From assembly GCA_002118135.1 (NCBI GenBank), contig BDIU01000232.1, forward strand, positions 302,278 through 366,277: 64,000 bases of DNA, read 5' to 3'. The DNA comes from Trebouxia sp. TZW2008 (lineage: Eukaryota; Chlorophyta; Trebouxiophyceae; Trebouxiales; Trebouxiaceae). Position numbers and translations under genes: made by a program. Positions 23,501 to 32,893 of this stretch are shown in pieces. A model generated the notes under the pieces. It was not told the DNA's origin. It made no database searches and was given only the letters and a program-made list of their open reading frames with translations. Positions within the stretch are counted from its first letter, which is position 1, and every line of letters begins with the position of its first letter.

Positions 23501-26500
23501 AGCCAATGCATGAAACAGATGCATTGCTGTTTGAGGTTGCGGCTCAAGAAATGTAGCCGCAGAGAGTACATGCAACACAGTGGCCACATGCCAAAATAGC
23601 CCCTGCATCAACAAATTTGCATTGCTGTCCAGAGTCGTGGCGGGGGGCAGTGCAGCAGTAGAGTCTGGAGCCTTAGTGGGTAACGGCAATGATTGAAACA
23701 AGGCTTTGCATGAACATACATGATCTGCTTGGCACAGTGGTGGTGGGTCTGGCAGCAAAGGGTCTGGCAGCAAAGAGTATATGCAACACAGTGACCACAT
23801 CCCAAAGCAACTCTTGCATACACAAATCTGTATTGCTGTTCAGGGTCGTGGCGGAGGAGGTTCAGCAGCAGACTGTGGAGCTCTAGTCTGCAACAGCAGT
23901 GGTTAACAAAGGGGCTTTTACCAAGAAACATGATCTGCTTGGGAGGGTAGGCAGGGTGGAGGAGGCTTAGCAGCAGACAGTGTATACAGCACAGACCACA
24001 TTCCAAAGTAGCCCTTGCGCTAAACAAGAATGAGTTGCTTGGCAGGGTTGTGGCAGAGGAGGTGTAGCAGCAGAGAGCGGAGCATTTGTGGGCAATGGCA
24101 ATGAACAAAGCACCGCTTGAAATGAACAAACATGATCATTTTGGCAGCATATAGTTAGCAATGGCAATTACTGAGACAGGGCTGTGCCTGATCAAACATG
24201 ATCTGGTTGGCAGGGGCGTGGTGGAGGAGGAGTAGCAGCAGAGAGTGGAGCCCTAGTGGGCAATGGCAACCCAGAAGCTGATGCTGAGGCTGCAAATGGC
24301 CCCCAGCCCTCCACCAGGGGGCGGTCCTCCAGGGACTCCCCCAACAGGACCGCTGATCGGGAGGGGTCTCAAGCCCCTGCTAACGGCAATGCTGATGACA
24401 TGGAGAGAGGTCAAGCCGGCCCAGGGGGCAAAATTAGCCAATCCAGTCAGTAAGCACCGCTGTTGCTGAGCAAGCCTTGCAGGCACACGTGAGCTTTTGC
24501 AGCGTCAGATCAAACCCAAAAGATTGTACCTGTCTCTGCATGCAAGTTTCTGCAGAACTGATGCAGCTTGAGATGTTTGGGTTGAAATGAAATGCGCCTC
24601 TGCGTCAGCATTCATGGAGCAGCCCAGTTGTAGCATGTCTGCTGGCGTTTTGAAGCCCCTGCAAGCTGTCACATTCAACAAGCGCAAATGGTTCATAGGA
24701 AAGCTACAATTGTGCCAGCTTACAGAGCGTGACAGACAGAGCATGCAGAGATGGCTTCCAAGAGGCAAACATGCAGCATATGGTGTTCAGTAGTGCAGGG
24801 GTCTTTGTGACAATCAATTTGTATTGGTCGACTGAGGCTGGGCTGATGTGCAGGGATGGCAAGGGCAAGTCAGCCAGCGGCATGGTACTGCCCTTTGACC
24901 CCATGACCATGACCTTCAAGGACCTCCACTACTATGTGCCCATACCCAAGGTAACTTATCTGCCTACTCTTCAGGACTGTCTTGAGCACTTAGCACGTCC
25001 CAGAAAATTACCATGCGTCCATGCTCAATCTTCAGTATGTAAGTGCACATGCGGATTGCAGCATCAATACACCATGACATGACAGTCTTTGCTACAAGAT
25101 GCTGCATTTCTACACCTTGAGGACGTCAACTGGCAGCCTCAGCTACTGCTTGCAAACTGCATCAACAGATAAGGCTCCTCCAACAAAACAATGGTGTTGT
25201 CACCACAAGTAACTTGTCCATGCAACTCACCCATCTGGAGACAGTGCACACATGGCTTGCCATTCAACCAAGTCACCTTATTGCATTGAAACATCAGCCC
25301 TGGCTATGTTGTGCAGGAAGCGGCAGAGGGTAAGGAGCATGTGCATCAGGAAGGAGGCCAGAATATGCTGGAGCTGCTGGTCGGCATCAGCGGGGCGTTC
25401 CGGCCTGGAGTGCTCACCTGCCTCATGGGGGTCTCAGGAGCCGGCAAAACCACCCTCATGGACGTCTTGGCTGGCAGAAAGACCGGTAAGGCTGTTGCTG
25501 CTGCTGTCTGCATTTGTGTCATTGTTTCTCACCCCGCTACTCAGCGTCAGATACATGGAGGGTTGCAGCAGCTCAAGGATGCTCACCTGCCTCCTGGGGG
25601 TCTCATGGGTTGGCAAAACTACCCCTCATGGACGTCCTGGCAGGCAAAAAGACTAATGAGGCTGCTGCTGCTGTCTGTGTGCATGTGTCTGCTGCTGACC
25701 ATCAGCAATGTCTGTTAGCACTGCAGCAGTCAGGGAGGCTCATGGCCTGGTAAAACCACCCCTCATGGACGTCCTGGTGGGCAGAAAGATTGGTGAGGCT
25801 GCTGCTGCTGTCTGTCTGTTGTGACACGTGTCTGTAGCTGCTGGTGGGCATCAGCAGGGCCTTCTGCCCCGGGGTGCTCACCTGCCTCACAGGTGTCTCG
25901 GGGGGCGGCAAAATCACCCTCATGGATGTCTTGGCTGGCAGAAAGACCGGTAAGGCTGCTGCTGCTGTCTGCATTTGTGTCATTGTCTTTGACCCTGCTA
26001 CTCAGCGTCAGATGCAAGGAGGGCTGCAGCAGCTCAGGGGTGCCCACCTGCCTCATGGTGTTCCATGGGCTGGCATAATCACCCCTCATGGTCGCCCTGG
26101 CAGGCAGAAAGACTGATGAGGCTGCTGCTGCTGTCTGTCTGTTGTGACATGTGTCTATAGCTGCTGCTGGATCTTTTGCCCTGGGCCGCTCACCTGCCTC
26201 ATGGGGTCTCAGGTGTCGGCAAAACCACCCTCATGAACGTTCAAGAGACTGACAATAACCAAGCATATGCCATGAGCAAAAGGAGCCAAACGTGACTAGC
26301 ATGGTTCTGATAGCCCTGCATTCAGTGTGCAAGTCTTGCTGAGACTTCTGGTGCCAAGCGCTGTTTGAGTGCAGCATACTGACCACCTGTGCTGCAAGCA
26401 TCTCATTACTGAGCAGCCACGCTATGCTAGGTCCCAAGCCAAGTATGCCTGCCTATGCACCACGGGCCTGCATGATACATATTTAACGCAGTGTCATACA

Positions 26501-29500
26501 AAATGTATGTTTGGCCTGCAGCCGGCAAGATGGAGGGTGACATCCACATCAATGGTCACTCAAAGGAGGAGTCCAGCTTTGCTCCAGTGTCTGGTCACGT
26601 GAACCTGGTTGAACTTTGTGCACAGTTTGGTTTGTGTGACTACAGCTGGCAAGATAGAGAGTGGTATCTGCATCAACGGTCATCCCAAGCAGCAGTCCAG
26701 CTTTGCTCGAGTGTCTGGACGTGGAGTAGTATGAGCTGGGCTGCTTGCATGTCATTGCTGACCGTCAGCAGCATCACAAACCATGGCTTGAGAGCACACT
26801 CAGTCTACAATCTTACATGTGCCAGCAAACTGGTGTAGTGCTGTGTGCAAAACTCAATTTGTGGTCATGCAGCTGGCAAGACAGAGGGTGATATCCGCAT
26901 CAACGGTCATCCCAAGGAGCAGTCCAGCTTTGCCCGAGTGTCGGGCTATGTAGAGCAGTTTGACACCCATACAGCGGCTGCTACTGTGAAGGAGGCGCTG
27001 ATATTCAGTGGCACCCTGCGCAATGGCAAGGATGTGGACATGAAGACCACCAGTGACTTTGTGCAGCAGGCAAGCAGACTTTGCTTGATAGCACGTTCTT
27101 GCTCGCAGGCGCCAAGACTCAAGTGTCATGCTCAAGCTGTGTGTGTATGCTTTTTGTGCGTGCACATCGCCTAAAGGGGCGTGACAATGCAGAGTGATAG
27201 TGTGACATGTTTCCGCTAGGCAAGGCAGAGTGTGACACACCGTTTCATGCTGTGACATCAACTTGTACCTGCCGTTTTGTTGCAAGCGTAACGCTTTCCT
27301 GTACCCTTTGTGATTTGTTGTACTAACTGTTCACGGATCTGTTACACATTCATTCTGCACTGTCAAAGACAAGACCGCCACGCTGTTTCCAACTGCAATG
27401 TCAACCATCCTTGATTCTGAAGTGAGGGTCACTGCTTCTGTTGTGAGATGCTGACATGTGGCAACGCAGGTGTTGGGGCTGGTAGAATTGGAGTCCTTAG
27501 CAGGGGCAGTTGTTGGACGGCCAGGCCAAAGTGGGTTGTCTGTGGAGCAGAGAAAGCGTCTGACCATTGCAGTGGAGCTGGTGGCTAACCCCTCTATTGT
27601 CTTCATGGACGAACCCACCTCAGGTGAGTAACCTGTAACCCCTTCTCCAAGTCATGCTGGTGGAGCTTGTGGTTTGATTGTCTTCATGCATCAACACGAA
27701 CCAGGTCCACCAGTTTTCCTCTCTGTTACCTTTGTGTGCAAATGACACAATGCTTACACATCACAAAGCAAGATGGGTTCAGTCACACAAGCCAGACCCT
27801 TGTTCTGTCCCTGCATCACAATGAAATTGGGCCATATGGCATCAAGTTCAGCTGGCATACGACTTCTCTTGGCGAGGACGCTTGATGCAAGGACAAATTT
27901 GATGTAAGGAGAAGGAAAACGGGAATCGAGCCCTGCCTTCTGACTGCAGTGGTATTGCTGAGTGAGGACAATGCTATGTAAGGACAACGTCCTTGGTAAA
28001 CAAAGCAGTCGTTACAGAAAGAAGTCATTGTACTAAGACCCTCTGGTTGTGTATACAGGTCTTGATGCCAGAGCTGCTGCTATTGTGATGCGAGCAGTGC
28101 GCAACATTGTCAACACAGGCAGGACAATCGTGTGTACCATCCATCAGCCCAGCATTGACATCTTTGAGTCCTTTGACGAGCTGCTGCTGCTAAAGAGAGG
28201 AGGTGAAACCATCTTCAACAGCCAGCTGGGCAAAGACTCCAAAGACCTCATTGAGTACTTCCAGGTCTGCCTGTCACTCTGCATCTACACCTGACGCTTT
28301 GCTGTAACTGCGCACAACCGATTTGAAATGTGTTCAATACCGAATGCATACAAAGCAACACAGCTGCTCTACCTCACACACAGCAGATCTTGTCATTGTT
28401 CAGTGTGACACAGATTTGCATGCTTGGATGACTTTGCAAGCTGTAAGCCTAAAGATGCCTGCTGATGTGACATTCCTTTGGGTCAGGCTTCTGTTCAGCT
28501 GCATCATCTGTCAGCAACCCTACCAATGCTACAGGTTTGTATTGCTGGATGATGTTGTCGCCTGAACTGTGACGTGTCAGTGATAAGCATACAGTGCGCT
28601 AGTGTCAGCCTTTCACAATGTTTTCTGTGTCACCTGCTGTGTAACCTGATGTATGGCTAGCATTGTGGCTCTGGCATTTTGTGCTGATGAAGAAGAAGCA
28701 GACATGATATGCTTTCATTACTTTGGCTAGCTACTAGCGCTGGCGGCCTGTGCAGCACAGTGGCAATGACTGTGTGTCCCAGTGATGTTTTTGCATGTGA
28801 TGATGGCTGTGTGGGTTGAGCAGGGTGTAGAGGGAGTACCAAGGATTGAGGAGGGTTTGAACCCAGCCACATGGATGCTGGAGGTGACTACACCCGGCAT
28901 GGAGGACAAGCTGGGTGTCAACTTTGCTGAATACTATGCCCAGTCTGAGCTGGCCAAGTAAGCCTGCTGCTGCTGCCCCCATTGTTGCATACTCCATACA
29001 CATTGCCAGAGGATGAAGCTGCTTGGTAGTGCCCTGCACAAGCATGAGGGCAGAGTCTGATAACGGCATTGAGTGCATTGCTGTGTGTGCTCTTTGTTCT
29101 GGGCATCATCACTGCTTTTCAAAAGGCCATCATTATGTTGTCCCTGACAAAACCAGGTCACTGCGTATGTTCCCCACAGTCATGTCACTCCTTCAGCATG
29201 ACTCACATTCAATGAGGACCAAACATTGGCAATGCGCTCAGCAAATCCTGCTTTGCTACAAAATGCAGAGTAGCTGTTACCATGCATGTCATGCCACGTC
29301 ATGGCATGACAAGTCATGTTTTATATACTGTAATATATTATATATAAGACCGTTTGCAAAAGACATGTCATGCATCATGTGCAGGCATTATGCTGGGCTG
29401 CTAGATGAGTACAGTAGCCCCAAGGAGGGCACCAAGGAGCTGCACTTTGACGACAAGTACCCCAAGCCCATGCCCGTGCAGTTCAGCGCCATCTTCACCA

Positions 29501-32267
29501 AGTACATGGCGGTGTACTGGCGAATGCCTGAGTACAATGGCACGCGATTCTTCTTGGCGCTGGCTGTTGGCTTCATCTTTGGAGCTATCTTCTGGCGGTT
29601 GGGAGACAAAGTGTAAGCGCTCACCGTGATGTTCATGGTCTTCTGCATGGTACACTTATGCACGTACTGGCGTATGCCTGAATACGACGGCAGGCGCGAT
29701 TTCCTGGCCTTGGCTGTTGGATTCATCTTTGAAGTCATCTTCTGGAGATTGGGTGACCAACTGTAAGCCCTGAAAGTTGTGTTCTTGTGCTTGTGCATGA
29801 TGCACTTATGCTTGTGGTATGTATTCCGGTATGAAATCCAGTCCAGAATGTGTCAAACCACTGATTGCATGTTTCTTTATACATGCTATTGGGGTCATTT
29901 TCCTTGTTGTTTGCCTGATCACTGTTCAGCTGCTGTGTGTACAGCTGAAGTCAATTTCAGAGTCGTACCTTGTTCAGACTGCTGCGGTTCAAGGCAAGAT
30001 TGCCCAACAGTCTGATGCAGTTGCTGCTATACAGTAGAATGTTTAGTCACAAAAATCAAATGCCACGCACAGTCCCAGCAGTCACGCCTTCAATGCAGAT
30101 TTCCACGGTCAGCACGTGTAGCATACGTAACACTTGATGTGAGTGCAGGACAACACAAAGCAGCCTAACAAGCAACACAGTGCAATTGGATTGACATACT
30201 TGCTGATTAGATTGACATGCTTGCTGTGGGTGCAGGACAACACAAGGTGGCCTGACAAATGTGCTGGGGGCCTTGTATGCCACCACCCTCTTCTTCAGTA
30301 TCATCAACGCCACCGTCATTCAGCCGGTCATTGCAGCAGAGCGTGCCGTGTCATACCGTGAGCGTGCTGCTGGCATGTACTCTGTCTTCCCTTTCACCCT
30401 AGCCCTGGTGAGTCACATGCCCTCTGTTTGCAACAGGCTCAGAGTCAAGTCTGTTGTGGCAATTGTTGCTGATTTAGCGGCAACTTCAGTGACCGTATGC
30501 CTGCTGTTTGCAAGGAACACCAGATTCAACTGTAGTGTGGCGGTCCTTTGTAAGCTTAGCTGCACTTTCTGCAGAAACATACAGGTTGCAAGCTGCTTTG
30601 CATAATTGACTAAAACCAAAATTGTTTGGTGGCAGCATTTGAAATGCAAACGAAAAAGCTGTCTGCGAAATGGACACCTGCAGCCCTTGTTAAGGCAGTG
30701 TTTGTGTAATTTAACGCAGTCTTGCTGTTTGCAGGGCTGTGTGGAAATCATTTATATCTCAGTACAGATTGTGATGTACACCATGATTGTGTACTGGATG
30801 TGCTGGTTCCAGAGGGATGCAGGTGAACCACTGTTGCATCATTATATCTTGATTGATGCCTAACCAAGCTGCACACGTCAGCTGCACAGTGTTCTGCTAC
30901 TCCCAGCTCATTCAAGGCAGTATACATGTATTGTGTGGGCTTTGCAAAACAAGGCTGCACCCTCTTTTTGTGCAGATCAGGGTGCTGTGCTGCATTGAGC
31001 TGGCTGGTAAGTCCAAGCTGTTGTGCTGAGCCTGCCTTGCTGTGCAGGCAAATTCTTCTGGTTCCTGCTGTTCAACTACCTCACACTCATCTACTTCACC
31101 TTTTTTGGTAAGCTTTCCAAATGCCTATTGCTTCAGCATCATACATAGCCTTTGCTGCATACTGTTTTCCTATTACGCTCCTCATACCAGTGCATCATTT
31201 ACCTGACATATTTGCTGTGGACAAATGCATGAGACACAGGATTGAAAGAAAGCGCGCTTGCATGGTATTTTCCAAACTGTTTGTCCCTCACTGTTGAGCT
31301 CAGCTGATATGGTGCACATTTGCTCTGCATGCTTGCTGTACGCCAATGCATGAGATACAGGAGTGGCAGGCTGCTCAGTAGTTCTTTCATATTCATTTGA
31401 CTTTCAGCTGGTCCATTTTATGCAGGAATGATGGCAGTGGCATTGACACCCAACATCAAGCTGGCTGCCGTCTGCTCAGCATACTTCTACTCCCTCTTCA
31501 ATCTGTTTGCTGGCTTCACAATTACTCAACCCAACATGCCAGGCTGGTGGTAATTCCTCCCTCACTCCCTTTGACAAATTTGCTGAACCTTCAGTAAAGG
31601 CCGTGTTGCAGTGATACCAGAAGTGTTTGAGGCATGATGATGGGCGCCCAGATGCTCTTTGTAGCTAAATCTCACCGCTGCTGCCATGTTTGAAATTTGA
31701 TGATCACCTGGGCAAGAGAGCATCTGCAATACAATGCACACCCATGCTGATGCATATGCTGTTCTGTTTGCAGGATTTGGTTCTCATACATCAACCCGAT
31801 CTTCTGGACTGTGTATGGCTTGATCATCAGTCAGGTGGATAATCTGGATACGCTATGTGTGCTGCAAAATGGGCAAGCGCAGCCGGTGTACGAGGCTGTG
31901 CTGACCATCTTTGGCTACCAGTAAGTCCTTTTCTTTCTTACTGATGCTGTTGCTCATGCATCTGTGCAAAGCCAGTGTCTCAACACACAGACACGCATAC
32001 TAAATTTGATGTATGTTTAGCATATGACAGTGAGCAGCCTTCAAGTGCTGCTTCATGCATCTGTCTGAGCGCATCATGCCAGATCAAGCATGATGATTGC
32101 TTATGGTCGTATTTGGTGACTTTCAGGAAGCTTGATCAGTAAGGTCATTTGTGATTTGCAGTCGCGGAATGCTTGGATGGATTGTACTTATCCTGGTGGC
32201 ATGGATCTTCATCAACTGGACAGCTACCTATTTTGCTCTGGCCAAGCTGAACTTCCTGAAGCGCTGA
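11529..32267 (+). CDS. Full-size PDR-type ABC transporter (ABCG subfamily)
   Basis: An ATP-driven membrane exporter with the reverse plant layout NBD1-TMD1-NBD2-TMD2; family members export lipids, hormones or toxic compounds, and the substrate here is unknown. Thirty-three exons join in phase to 1,533 codons: 11529-11547, 11677-11912, 12149-12204, 12652-12772, 13262-13438, 14015-14174, 14831-14976, 15636-15711, 15964-16161, 17389-17516, 18417-18588, 19066-19098, 19115-19200, 19490-19639, 20084-20250, 20903-21088, 21504-21568, 22285-22461, 22925-23055, 24214-24449, 24854-24950, 25317-25485, 26873-27069, 27470-27623, 28059-28264, 28824-28957, 29385-29612, 30236-30407, 30735-30822, 31048-31107, 31426-31549, 31774-31920, 32162-32267. 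NBD1: Walker [10 protein letters not shown] (180-188), signature VSGGQ (319-323), Walker B LFLDE (341-345), and Q379 where a switch His is usual. NBD2: Walker [10 protein letters not shown] (977-985), signature LSVEQ (1084-1088), Walker B IVFMDE (1104-1109), switch H1141. The PDR motif [11 protein letters not shown] is present. A low-complexity linker (about 785-905) is encoded by exons 19-20. Exon 1 (19 nt) is the least certain. Confidence 0.95.
13110..13203 (+). repeat. Partial upstream copy of ABC exon 5
   Basis: Directly 5' of exon 5, the first half of that exon is duplicated together with its TGCATGCAG acceptor. The copy reads [19 protein letters not shown] and continues to the equivalent of GVLKP, then diverges before the Walker A motif. 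It could be spliced to exon 5 through an in-phase GT after the final Pro codon, but that would add an incomplete duplicate of the domain start, so it is most likely a decayed copy. Confidence 0.8.
13437..13520 (+). repeat. Dispersed repeat, copy B, at the 5' end of ABC intron 5
   Basis: The intron begins inside the repeat. The donor GT of exon 5 is followed by GAGACTTGGAGTTCACTTGG, GTGTCAGCGACACC and TGATGCATATTCCGCACA, which align with copy A at 10950-11095. The element therefore starts at, or within a few bases of, the 5' splice site. Confidence 0.6.
15005..15135. repeat. Short tandem repeat of about 37 bp in ABC intron 7
   Basis: About three units contain TATGCTG, then TACACAG and AACGCCTGCATGCAT-like segments. 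No coding content is apparent. Confidence 0.55.
16162..17135 (+). repeat. Array of decayed copies of the end of ABC exon 9, each with a donor site
   Basis: Exon 9 ends with codons for [14 protein letters not shown] and a GAAG/GTGAG donor. The next kilobase contains about ten irregular copies of this short piece (landmarks GAGACCTACAA, TTTGATCA, ATCATGCTGCTG, GAAGGTGA), some with an upstream CAGCCCACGCCTGAGACC. At the start of the array the frame stays open: further GAAG/GTG donors end at 16206 and 16227, in the same phase as the normal one, and would add 15 and 22 residues. A stop follows at about 16252. The real exon 10 starts at 17389. Confidence 0.85.
18050..18346 (+). repeat. Tandem duplication ahead of ABC exon 11
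   Basis: Two diverged copies of about 130 bp cover intron sequence (AAGC(C/T)(A/G)CTTRCAGCTA-like, about 18067 and 18200). The second runs into a partial copy of exon 11, with landmarks AAGGCTGGGT, TTTGCTGAGGCCTTCCAGCA and CCCAGATAGCCAA at about 18280-18346, shortly before the real exon at 18417. The copy has lost the acceptor and the end of the exon. Confidence 0.7.
20620..20865 (+). repeat. Two partial copies of ABC exon 16 upstream of it
   Basis: Copies start near 20636 and 20776. Each begins at or near a GCTGCAG acceptor and carries the stretch that encodes [14 protein letters not shown] in the real exon (20903). They then diverge, the first retaining a further piece equivalent to VVATASRQI. 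Indels break the frame in both, so they are pseudo-exons. Confidence 0.8.
22001..22233 (+). repeat. Two partial copies of ABC exon 18 upstream of it
   Basis: Copies at about 22001-22098 and 22139-22233 match the first half of exon 18 ([20 protein letters not shown] in the real exon at 22285). Both end at the equivalent of MSTH and run into the same short spacer containing TGCTGACTCAGCTGTTGCC, so they belong to one tandem series with a period near 140 bp. The last unit grew into, or kept, the full exon. Confidence 0.88.
22540..22650 (+). repeat. Downstream copy of the end of ABC exon 18 with its donor
   Basis: The second half of exon 18 ([18 protein letters not shown]) has a diverged copy beginning about 80 bp downstream of the real donor. 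It includes a duplicate of the CCCC/GTACGCTCC donor and of the start of the intron. With the upstream copies at 22001-22233, exon 18 has been duplicated piecewise on both sides. Confidence 0.75.
23446..24205 (+). repeat. Five decayed copies of ABC linker exon 20 upstream of it
   Basis: Copies start near 23446, 23633, 23843, 23948 and 24044, with the real exon at 24214. Most begin with CAG followed by GG(T/C)CGTGGCGG, and most continue with GCAGCAGA and GGGCAA(C/T)GGCAA, the DNA behind [19 protein letters not shown]. Spacer sequence containing CATGATCTG is also repeated. Several retain a usable acceptor in the right phase, but none shows an in-frame donor before a stop. Confidence 0.8.
25540..26240 (+). 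repeat. About five copies of ABC exon 22 (NBD2 Walker A) behind it
   Basis: Copies lie near 25562-25645, 25738-25790, 25838-25949, 26030-26115 and 26161-26235. Shared landmarks are GGTGCTCACCTGCCTC, GGCAAAA(C/T)(C/T)ACCC, CTCATGG(A/T)(C/T)G and AGAAAGA, with repeated spacers GCTGCTGCTGTCTG and GCTACTCAGCGTCAGATRCA. Most have frameshifts or lost splice sites. The one at 25838 is intact and is described on its own. Confidence 0.88.
25838..25949 (+). other. Candidate alternative exon 22b with a changed Walker A motif
   Basis: This copy of exon 22 is open, starts right after a T-rich stretch ending in GTCTGTAG, and ends at a good donor (ACCG followed by GTAAGG). Its length is 112 nt; it begins in phase 0 and ends in phase 1, exactly like the last two thirds of exon 22, so it can join exon 21 to exon 23. 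It encodes [16 protein letters not shown], then a Walker A of GVSGGGKIT where exon 22 has GVSGAGKTT, then [11 protein letters not shown]. The substitution of Thr by Ile right after the Walker lysine removes the hydroxyl that normally helps hold magnesium and phosphate. Use of this exon is not shown by the sequence; a recent silent copy is the alternative. Confidence 0.5.
26522..26720 (+). repeat. Two partial copies of ABC exon 23 upstream of it
   Basis: Copies begin at about 26522 and 26646, each after an acceptor-like CAG. They cover the part of exon 23 (26873) that encodes [19 protein letters not shown]. Both diverge at the equivalent of VSGY, before the Q-loop glutamine, and cannot splice onward in phase, so they look like pseudo-exons. 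Confidence 0.85.
29665..29762 (+). repeat. Open downstream copy of the end of ABC exon 27
   Basis: About 160 bp, covering the second half of exon 27 and the start of its intron, are duplicated head to tail. The copy is still open over 32 codons ([19 protein letters not shown] and on; the exon has [19 protein letters not shown]) and keeps a phase-2 donor, CT followed by GTAAGC. No AG lies at its 5' border, so it could only be used as part of a retained, extended exon, and the intervening frame would have to be open. The encoded piece is the first membrane segment of TMD2. Confidence 0.85.
31704..31765 (+). repeat. Dispersed repeat, copy C, at the 3' end of ABC intron 31
   Basis: CCTGGGCAAGAGAGCATCTG, then CACACCCATGCTGATGCATA, align with copy A (10950-11095) in the same order. 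The element ends about 8 nt before the acceptor of exon 32 (31774). The match is weaker than that between copies A and D. Confidence 0.45.
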
Positions 32268-32893
32268 TGGTTGTGCTTCTTTGAATTGTGAGCAAAGCAT
32301 GAGCATGAAAATGGGGTTCTTTTATGTATAGATGCGGTTTACGTCGGACCAAGTCGAGTTGTCTCGTTCGATGTTGGACCATGTACGTTGCAGATGTGAT
32401 TGCTCATGAGCATTGTGCAGCACATCATACTCTGGCTTGCAGAGATGATGCTGGGCCGTGCCATGCTCAAATTTGTATATGTTGATGATGTGGTTAACAT
32501 CAGTACAGTCAAAGTCAATAGTATCAAGCTCCTGCCTGTTAGCATTCAAATTGATGACAGCTGGCCCCTTGTGATCAAGAATCGCTCTGGACGGAACGCA
32601 TCTGTCTGCCACCAGTGTCATGAACAAAGAAAGAGTAACTGTGAAGTCATTTATGTTCTATGCTGTTCACTGCACGCTGTCCAATCAGTCAGATTTGAGA
32701 ACTGCGGGAATGATGTCTATCGCAAAAGTGTGTCCAAGGGCCAGAATGATCCTCAGCACAATTGCAACACGTCATGATTTGTTGTGGCACTACGCATGAC
32801 GCATGAATATGGCAAAGCATGTGATGCAAATAGACTGCGAGAGATGTCTATCAATGTGCAAATCACCCAGATAGTGATGCTAGACATGTGTGA
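32268..32893. other. Convergent 3' region between the ABC gene and the minus-strand coiled-coil gene
   Basis: The region holds the 3' flanks of two convergent genes. I found no conserved open frame and no clear TGTAA signal close to the ABC stop codon. Confidence 0.4.

Noticed and set aside
29280..29350. Palindromic CATGTCATG/CATGACATG stretch and TATATA run in ABC intron 26
   Set aside because: It resembles ordinary AT-rich intron sequence, with no sign of an RNA gene or target-site duplication.
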